A stretch of DNA of 5,069 bases, from positions 1 to 5,069 of the forward strand of contig CAAETL010000129.1 in NCBI GenBank assembly GCA_900758955.1, in the 5' to 3' direction. The position numbers and the translations under genes were made by a program. Shown in pieces: positions 1-5,069 of this stretch. The DNA is from an uncultured Oscillospiraceae bacterium. GTDB lineage: Bacteria; Bacillota; Clostridia; Oscillospirales; Oscillospiraceae. The notes under the pieces were generated by a model. The model was not told where the DNA came from, searched no databases, and saw nothing but the letters and a program-made list of their open reading frames with translations. Position 1 is the first letter of the stretch. Every line of letters starts with the position of its first letter.

Positions 1-796
1 CGTCGGAGTAGTTAACGGTCAGGTCCCCTCCCACGACTTTTACGGTAACATCTTGGCCCTTCCTGACAAAGCCATTTTCCACGGCGGCGATCACGGCGGC
101 GCAGGCGCCGGTTCCGCAGGCCACCGTCTCGCCGTTGCCCCGTTCATAGACCCGCATTCGCAGGGTGTCGCCACTGACCACGCGGACAAACTCCGTGTTG
201 ACCCGCTCGGGGAAGTATGGCGCGTTTTCAAAGTGAGGTCCCAGGTTTTCTAGATCCAGGGAGGAGATGTCGTCGGTGAAGACAACGCAGTGGGGATTCC
301 CAATGGCGGCGCAGGTGATGCGGTAAGTCTCGCCGGCAATCTCCACCGGACGATCAATCACCGCGTCCCCAGTAAAGGAGGCGGGCAGGGAAGCGGGGGA
401 GAGTTCCGCCCGGCCCATATCCACGCTGACTGTGTTGGCCTTGCCGTTGCGAATATACAGTTGTAAGGACTTGATGCCGCCGCCTGTTTCAATGGTCATC
501 CGCTCCTTCGGCACGATGCCTTTGTCGAAGAGGTATTTCCCCACACAACGGATACTGTTGCCTGCCATTTTGCCCTCGCTGCCATCCCGGTTAAAAATGC
601 GCATTTTGGCATCCGCCAGCAGGGAGTCTTCGATCAGAACAATGCCGTAACCGCCGATTCCGTAATGGCGGTCGCAGAGGGAGACGCAGAGGGATTCCGG
701 ACTGGTGATCTGTCCATTTCGGTTGTCGAAGAAGATGTAGTCGTTGCCGCAGCCCTGCATTTTGGCAAAATGGAGAGTCTGCCGCTCCTGCCGCAT
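1..796 (-). other. dapF: DapF (diaminopimelate epimerase) module of the fusion, C-terminus cut by window edge
   Basis: This is the part of the fused frame after the natural-looking end of CarB, from Met1058 onward. It begins HFAKMQGCGNDYIFFD, the usual DapF opening with the substrate-contacting Asn1075. MAGNSIRCVGKYL holds the first catalytic Cys1141 and Asn1137. GNPHCVVF lies at 1223-1230 and VNTEF contains Asn1257. ERGNGETVACGTGA holds Glu1275, Arg1276 and the second catalytic Cys1284. The cysteines are 143 residues apart, against 144 in E. coli (Cys73 and Cys217, from memory). DapF is a pseudo-symmetric two-domain, cofactor-independent racemase-type enzyme of the lysine and peptidoglycan pathway. 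About 258 of an expected ~275-285 residues are present, ending at GGDLTVNYSD close to the usual C-terminus. No separate ribosome binding site was found for this part. Confidence 0.94.
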
Positions 797-3700
797 CCGG
801 TTTAAGTCCACAAGCTCGGTATTTTCCAGATTAAAGCGGCTGACCAGAATATCCGCCACGGCGTTGGCGGTGTCCAGAGAAGTGATGCAGGGGATGGACA
901 GACGGACAGCCTGACGATGGAGGGAGATAAATTCCTGAATCGTGTCGTCATAGAGGGCGCCCGTATAAATAATCAGGCCAACCTGACCCTCCTCCATGTA
1001 CCGGTATACAGGGGAGTCCTTGGCGTTATTGGGAACGACTGTCACGGGAATGCCGAGGCTTTGAATCACGTGGGCGGTATCCGGCGTGGCGTAGCAGTCC
1101 AGGCCCAAATCGTCCAGCTTTTTCGCGAGGGTCACGACTTCGGGAAGCTCATGATTTTCGATGCTGAGAAAGACGCCTTTCCGGCTGGTGATGGCCCGGC
1201 TGTAACCGGCGGCGGCCAGCCCCTTAAACAGGGCTTCGGTAAAGGTGCGGCCAATGCCCAGCACTTCGCCGGTGGATTTCATTTCCGGGCCTAGAATGGA
1301 GTTGGCGTCCGTAATCTTTTCAAAGGAAAAGACGGGAACCTTAATGGCGTAGTAGGGGGGGATGGGATGCAGTCCCGCGTGGTAACCCAGTTCTTTCAGG
1401 GATTCCCCCATCATTACCCTAGTGGCCACATCTACCATGGAGATGCCGGTGACCTTGCTCAGGTAGGGGACCGTACGGGAAGCGCGGGGGTTGACCTCAA
1501 TTACATAGAGCTCGTTGTGATAGATGAGATACTGGATATTCACAAGTCCCCGTGTTCCCAGGGCAAGGGCCAAACGTTTGGAACAGTCCACCACAACCTG
1601 GGTCATTAGGTCCGTGAGATTGTAGGGGGGATACACGGCGATGGAGTCTCCGGAATGGACCCCCGCCCGTTCGATGTGCTCCATAATGCCCGGGATCAGT
1701 ACGTCTTCGCCGTCGGAGATGACATCCACCTCCAGCTCGGTGCCAGGCATGTACTTGTCAATAAGAACCGAATTCTCGCCGCCCTCGGCCAGGATGAAGG
1801 CCATGTACTTGCGCACGTCACTCTCCTCGTGAGCGATCACCATATTTTGTCCCCCAATCACATAGGAGGGACGCAGGAGGACGGGGTAACCCAGGGTATT
1901 GGAAGCGGCCAGGGCCTCCTCTAAATTGTATACGCTGAGTCCCTGGGGGCGGCGGATGCCCAGGGTTTCCAGCAGCGCGTCAAACCGCTCACGGTCCTCG
2001 GCCAGGTCGATGCCGTCGGCGGAGGTACCCAGGATGGGGACCCCCTGCTGATCCAAAAAGCCGGTCAGCTTGATGGCGGTCTGGCCGCCAAAGGCTACCA
2101 CCACGCCCACGGGACGTTCCACTTGAAGAATCCCCATCACATCTTCGGGGCAGAGCGGCTCGAAGTAGAGCCGGTCGGCGGTATCGTAATCGGTGGAGAC
2201 CGTTTCGGGGTTATTGTTGACGATTACCACATCGTAACCCAGCTTTTTGAGGGACTGAACACAGTGGACAGAGCTGTAGTCAAATTCAATGCCCTGCCCG
2301 ATGCGGATGGGACCGGAGCCCAAGACCACCACGGTTTTTCTCCCGCTTCGAGGGAAGGAACGCGAGTCGCACTGACTGTCGTAAGAGGAGTAAAAGTAAG
2401 GGGTAGACGCTTGGAATTCCGCGGCGCAGGTATCCACCATTTTGTAGCTGGGCAGAAGAGCGGGCAGGTCCTTGCTGCCGGACAGCCGGCGAAGGACATC
2501 GTCAGGATAACCCAGTTTCTTGGCCTTAAGGTACGTCTCGGACGTAACGGTGGTATTTGTGATAGAAGATTCAAAGTCCGCCAAGTGTTGCAGCTTGTGG
2601 ATAAAAAATAGATCAATTTTGGTGATTTCATGGATATGCTGGGGGGATGCCCCCTCTTTCAGGGCCTGGAAAATGGCGAACAGACGCAGGTCATCCATGG
2701 AGGCCAGTCTTTCATCCAGGGAGAGGGGACCGTCGTAGGGCCGGTTTAAGGTGTCCTGACCGATTTCCGCGCCCCGGATTGCCTTCATCAGCGCCTCTTC
2801 AAAGGTGTGGCCGATGGCCATGACTTCGCCGGTGGCCTTCATTTGGGAACCCAACGTACGGCTGGCGCCATGGAACTTGTCAAAGGGCCACTTGGGCAGC
2901 TTCACCACCACATAATCCAGCGCCGGCTCAAAGCAGGCGTAGGTCTGGCCTGTGATATCATTTTTGATCTCGTCCAGGGTATACCCCAAGGCAATTTTAG
3001 CCGAGACCTTAGCGATGGGATATCCCGTGGCCTTGGAGGCCAGGGCCGAGGATCGGGAAACGCGGGGGTTGACCTCAATGACGGCATACTCGAAGCTCTC
3101 GGGATTCAGGGCAAATTGGCAGTTGCAGCCACCCTCAATCCCCATCTCCTGAATGATGCTCAACGCAGCGGTGCGCAGCATTTGATACTCCCGGTCGGCC
3201 AGGGTCAGGGTGGGCGCCACCACCAGCGAGTCCCCCGTATGGATGCCCACGGGATCAAAATTTTCCATGGAACAGATGGTGATGGCGTTGCCGGTATGGT
3301 CCCGCATGACCTCAAACTCGATCTCTTTCCACCCGAATATGTACTTCTCCACCAGGATTTGCGTAATCGGGGAGTAGTCCAGACCAATGGAGCCAACATT
3401 GCGCAGCTCCTCCTCGTGATATGCGACACCACCGCCGCCGCCGCCCATCGTAAAGGCGGGGCGAACAATCACGGGGTAGCCGATCCGGTTGGCAATGGCC
3501 ACGGCTGTCTCAATGTCATGAGCGGTATCAGAGGGGATGGTGGGCTGGCCGATTTTGGCCATAGCATCCTTAAAAAGCTGTCGGTCCTCCGCTTTGTCAA
3601 TGGCGTCGGCATTGGTGCCAATAAGACGGACGTTATGCTGTTCCAGGAAACCCTCGTGGGCCAGTTGCATGGCGATGGTCAAGCCGGTCTGACCGCCCAG

Positions 3701-3967
3701 CCCCGCCAGCAGGCTGTCAGGTTTGGTTTTGATAATAATCCGCTTGACCGTTTCAGCAGTGAGCGGCTCTAAAAACACCGCGTCGGCCATGGTGCTGTCA
3801 GTCATAATGGTTGCGGGGTTGGAGTTCACCAGGACAGTTTCAATTCCTTCCGACTGAAGCACCCGGCAGGCTTGGGTGCCGGCGTAGTCGAATTCCGCGG
3901 CCTGGCCTATGATGATGGGGCCGGAACCAATCACCAGGACTTTTTTTATGGATGTATCCTTCGGCAT
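1..3967 (-). CDS. carB-dapF: Carbamoyl phosphate synthetase large subunit fused to diaminopimelate epimerase (CarB-DapF), 3' end outside window
   Basis: One uninterrupted frame of at least 1,322 codons encodes two enzymes. Residues 1 to about 1057 are CarB, which uses bicarbonate, ammonia from CarA and two ATP to make carbamoyl phosphate. The first ATP-grasp half starts with VLVIGSGPIIIGQAAEFDY (10-28) and has Arg129, Arg169, a glycine loop at 175-180 and metal ligands Gln284, Glu298 and Asn300 (EVNPRVSRSSALASK). An oligomerisation region spans about 400-540. The second half restarts at VLGSGPIRIGQGIEFDY (548-564), with Arg659, Arg699 and EVNPRASRT from 824. The MGS-like allosteric domain covers about 921-1045. 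From about 1065 to the edge the protein is DapF, which interconverts LL- and meso-diaminopimelate; its catalytic cysteines are 1141 and 1284. The ATG lies six bases after AAGGAGGG. Translation runs off the left edge, probably 20-25 residues before the DapF terminus. Both halves look catalytically intact. Confidence 0.95.
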   Translation of the reverse strand, partial: MPKDTSIKKVLVIGSGPIIIGQAAEFDYAGTQACRVLQSEGIETVLVNSNPATIMTDSTMADAVFLEPLTAETVKRIIIKTKPDSLLAGLGGQTGLTIAMQLAHEGFLEQHNVRLIGTNADAIDKAEDRQLFKDAMAKIGQPTIPSDTAHDIETAVAIANRIGYPVIVRPAFTMGGGGGGVAYHEEELRNVGSIGLDYSPITQILVEKYIFGWKEIEFEVMRDHTGNAITICSMENFDPVGIHTGDSLVVAPTLTLADREYQMLRTAALSIIQEMGIEGGCNCQFALNPESFEYAVIEVNPRVSRSSALASKATGYPIAKVSAKIALGYTLDEIKNDITGQTYACFEPALDYVVVKLPKWPFDKFHGASRTLGSQMKATGEVMAIGHTFEEALMKAIRGAEIGQDTLNRPYDGPLSLDERLASMDDLRLFAIFQALKEGASPQHIHEITKIDLFFIHKLQHLADFESSITNTTVTSETYLKAKKLGYPDDVLRRLSGSKDLPALLPSYKMVDTCAAEFQASTPYFYSSYDSQCDSRSFPRSGRKTVVVLGSGPIRIGQGIEFDYSSVHCVQSLKKLGYDVVIVNNNPETVSTDYDTADRLYFEPLCPEDVMGILQVERPVGVVVAFGGQTAIKLTGFLDQQGVPILGTSADGIDLAEDRERFDALLETLGIRRPQGLSVYNLEEALAASNTLGYPVLLRPSYVIGGQNMVIAHEESDVRKYMAFILAEGGENSVLIDKYMPGTELEVDVISDGEDVLIPGIMEHIERAGVHSGDSIAVYPPYNLTDLMTQVVVDCSKRLALALGTRGLVNIQYLIYHNELYVIEVNPRASRTVPYLSKVTGISMVDVATRVMMGESLKELGYHAGLHPIPPYYAIKVPVFSFEKITDANSILGPEMKSTGEVLGIGRTFTEALFKGLAAAGYSRAITSRKGVFLSIENHELPEVVTLAKKLDDLGLDCYATPDTAHVIQSLGIPVTVVPNNAKDSPVYRYMEEGQVGLIIYTGALYDDTIQEFISLHRQAVRLSIPCITSLDTANAVADILVSRFNLENTELVDLNRMRQERQTLHFAKMQGCGNDYIFFDNRNGQITSPESLCVSLCDRHYGIGGYGIVLIEDSLLADAKMRIFNRDGSEGKMAGNSIRCVGKYLFDKGIVPKERMTIETGGGIKSLQLYIRNGKANTVSVDMGRAELSPASLPASFTGDAVIDRPVEIAGETYRITCAAIGNPHCVVFTDDISSLDLENLGPHFENAPYFPERVNTEFVRVVSGDTLRMRVYERGNGETVACGTGACAAVIAAVENGFVRKGQDVTVKVVGGDLTVNYSD
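770..832 (-). other. CarB-DapF fusion junction
   Basis: CarB's last conserved block, SLDTANAVADIL, is followed by NLENTELVDLNRM (1046-1058), which resembles the ordinary C-terminus of clostridial CarB proteins. Then come RQERQT (1059-1064) and the first DapF strand, LHFAKMQG. The linker is therefore only about six or seven residues. There is no stop in the coding frame here. In the other two minus-strand frames the first stops after position 800 are at 636-634 and 593-591, so one inserted or deleted base at the join would not uncover a nearby carB stop. Confidence 0.9.
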
Positions 3968-3969
3968 GG

Positions 3970-5043
3970 TCAACCCTCCTTCTTCATCATGGCAAGAAAA
4001 CGGTCAAAAGCCTCCTGGCAGTCCAGGGGGCCGCCATGGGCCTCCGGGTGAAACTGCATGGAGAAGGCCTGATAGGCGGGGTAGTCCACGCCCTCACAGG
4101 TGCCGTCATTTACATTTTGGTACCGTATCAAACCTTGGGCGCCGGGTAAGCTGTCCCCATCCACGGCATAGCCGTGGTTTTGGCTGGTGATGTAGACCCG
4201 ACCCGTCTGGAGATCCTTTACCGGCTGATTGGCGCCCCGGTGCCCAAATTTCATTTTTATAGTCTTAGCTCCGGCGGCCAGCGCCATCATTTGATGTCCC
4301 AAACAAATGCCGAACATGGGTACCTTACCAAACAAGGCCCGGATCTGCTGAATGCAGTAGGGGTTGTCCGCCGGATCGCCGGGACCGTTGGAGAGCATAA
4401 CACCGTCAGGTTTTGCAGCCAGAATCCGTTCCGCGGGGGTGTTGTAAGGATAAATTGTCACTTGGCATCCCCGACGCACCAAACTATCTGCAATGCTGTC
4501 TTTGGCCCCGTAATCCAGCAGAGCTACCTGATAGAGGGGGGCCGCCTGGGGATGACGCGTGATCGGCTGTGTGACGCTGGTGTGTTCCACCGCTTGGCTA
4601 ACGCGATACGCCGCCAAATCAGGAGGGAGTTCCGTGGGTTTTTGGGTGGTAATGAGCGCATTCATTACCCCCTTATCCCGAAGCAACTGGGTCAAAGCCC
4701 TGGTATCGACCCCTGCAATTCCAATGACGCCCTGCTGTGCTAAATAAGCGTCCACCGAAACCTCGCAGCGAAAGTTAGAGGGTTTTTCGCAGTATTCCCG
4801 CGTGACGACGCCACGAAAAACACAGCGGTCGCTCTCAATATCTTCCCGGCAAATGCCATAGTTTCCAAATTGCGGGAACGTGTACAGGACGATCTGTCCG
4901 TAGTAACTGGGATCGGTCAGACTCTCCGCACAGCCGGTCATGCTGGTGGTAAACACCAGTTCGCCCCGGCTTTCGCCGTAAGCGCCAAAATGCTGTCCTT
5001 CGTATACCGTTCCATTTTCTAATAGTAAGTAAGCTTTCTCCAT
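3970..5043 (-). CDS. carA: Carbamoyl phosphate synthetase small subunit (glutamine amidotransferase), CarA
   Basis: This 357-residue protein is the glutaminase subunit of carbamoyl phosphate synthetase. It hydrolyses glutamine and passes ammonia to the large subunit for carbamoyl phosphate synthesis, which feeds pyrimidines and arginine in the cytoplasm. The N-terminal half is the CarA-specific domain, with family motifs such as LTDPSYYGQIV and GNYGI and, further on, GVDTRALT. The C-terminal half is a class I glutamine amidotransferase: SNGPGDP at residues 218-224, the nucleophile elbow FGICLGHQ with catalytic Cys247, HRGANQPV at 268-275, SQNHGYAVD at 287-295, and the FHPEA motif with His332 and Glu334 completing the triad. 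Length fits the family (about 360-380). The frame is open back to an ATG at 5067, but I chose the ATG at 5043: it starts at the usual MEKAYLLLENG and has AGGGGA seven bases upstream. It ends in TGA, two bases before the next gene. No damage was seen. Confidence 0.98.
   Translation of the reverse strand: MEKAYLLLENGTVYEGQHFGAYGESRGELVFTTSMTGCAESLTDPSYYGQIVLYTFPQFGNYGICREDIESDRCVFRGVVTREYCEKPSNFRCEVSVDAYLAQQGVIGIAGVDTRALTQLLRDKGVMNALITTQKPTELPPDLAAYRVSQAVEHTSVTQPITRHPQAAPLYQVALLDYGAKDSIADSLVRRGCQVTIYPYNTPAERILAAKPDGVMLSNGPGDPADNPYCIQQIRALFGKVPMFGICLGHQMMALAAGAKTIKMKFGHRGANQPVKDLQTGRVYITSQNHGYAVDGDSLPGAQGLIRYQNVNDGTCEGVDYPAYQAFSMQFHPEAHGGPLDCQEAFDRFLAMMKKEG
3974..3981 (-). promoter_or_regulatory. 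Ribosome binding site of carB-dapF
   Basis: The minus strand reads AAGGAGGG inside the last codons of carA, followed by six bases and then the ATG at 3967. It is a near-perfect Shine-Dalgarno sequence. With the TGA of carA two bases before that ATG, it supports translational coupling of the two subunits and fixes the start of the large gene. Confidence 0.9.
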
Positions 5044-5050
5044 ACTCATT

Positions 5051-5056
5051 TCCCCT
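5051..5056 (-). promoter_or_regulatory. Ribosome binding site of carA
   Basis: The minus strand reads AGGGGA, seven bases before the ATG at 5043. The alternative in-frame ATG at 5049 almost touches this site, and the one at 5067 lies upstream of it, so this site decides the start. The rest of the 26-base stretch up to the window edge (5044-5069) shows no recognisable promoter, attenuator or end of an upstream gene; it is too short to judge regulation. Confidence 0.75.
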
Positions 5057-5069
5057 AAGTTATCCATAG

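Noticed and set aside
1..796. dapF as a separate gene starting at the ATG at 796 or 760
   Set aside because: The carB frame reads straight into it without a stop, and neither ATG has a properly spaced ribosome binding site. It is therefore annotated as a module of the fusion.
3428..3445. A run of glycine codons at residues 175-180 of CarB, with GGC/GGT repeats
   Set aside because: This is the normal glycine-rich ATP-binding loop of the first synthetase half. The third position is Gly instead of the more usual Ser or Thr, and it is not a separate repeat element.
2807..3772. A 321-codon open frame on the plus strand, with others at 917-1294, 2123-2611 and 4174-4743
   Set aside because: They lie entirely opposite carA or the CarB part, which carry unmistakable conserved motifs. 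Their translations resemble no family I recognise. Three (917, 2123 and 2807) use the codon-aligned opposite frame, which stays open easily in GC-rich genes.
5044..5067. Longer carA starts at ATG 5067 or ATG 5049
   Set aside because: The ribosome binding site AGGGGA lies downstream of the first and nearly abuts the second, while the ATG at 5043 has seven-base spacing and gives the usual family N-terminus.
5055..5069. Possible tail of an upstream gene (TAG at 5057-5055 or TAA at 5062-5060 on the minus strand)
   Set aside because: Only a few codons are visible in either frame, too few to support any gene.

Overview
The window holds two tightly coupled genes, both on the minus strand, and almost no non-coding DNA. 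From right to left (the direction of transcription) they are carA, the glutaminase subunit of carbamoyl phosphate synthetase, at 5043-3970, and a very long open frame from 3967 to the left edge. The first ~1057 codons of that frame are a complete carB (large synthetase subunit). It then continues without a stop codon into dapF (diaminopimelate epimerase), which is cut by the window edge about 20-25 residues before its expected end. The 2-base gap between carA and the second gene, with a strong Shine-Dalgarno sequence inside the end of carA, indicates one transcript.

The main observation is the in-frame CarB-DapF fusion. I followed the frame codon by codon from 3967 to 2 (1,322 codons) and found no stop. 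Both halves keep their expected catalytic motifs, and only about seven residues at the join belong clearly to neither family. CarA and CarB make carbamoyl phosphate for pyrimidines and arginine. DapF converts LL- to meso-diaminopimelate for lysine and peptidoglycan. The fusion therefore joins two pathways that are usually encoded separately. The allosteric domain of CarB, just before the join, also lacks several of the nucleotide-contacting residues known from the E. coli enzyme.

The organism is probably a fairly GC-rich low-branching Firmicute (class Clostridia, possibly the Oscillospiraceae and relatives). This is inferred from the AAGGAGGG-type ribosome binding site, the style of the CarB C-terminus (TSLDTANA followed by TELVDLN) and the DapF motif MAGNSIRCVGKYL. 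It is a judgement from family resemblance, not from a search. No RNA genes, mobile elements, CRISPR arrays, terminators or repeats were seen. The only non-coding stretches are the 26 bases upstream of carA and the 2 bases between the genes.
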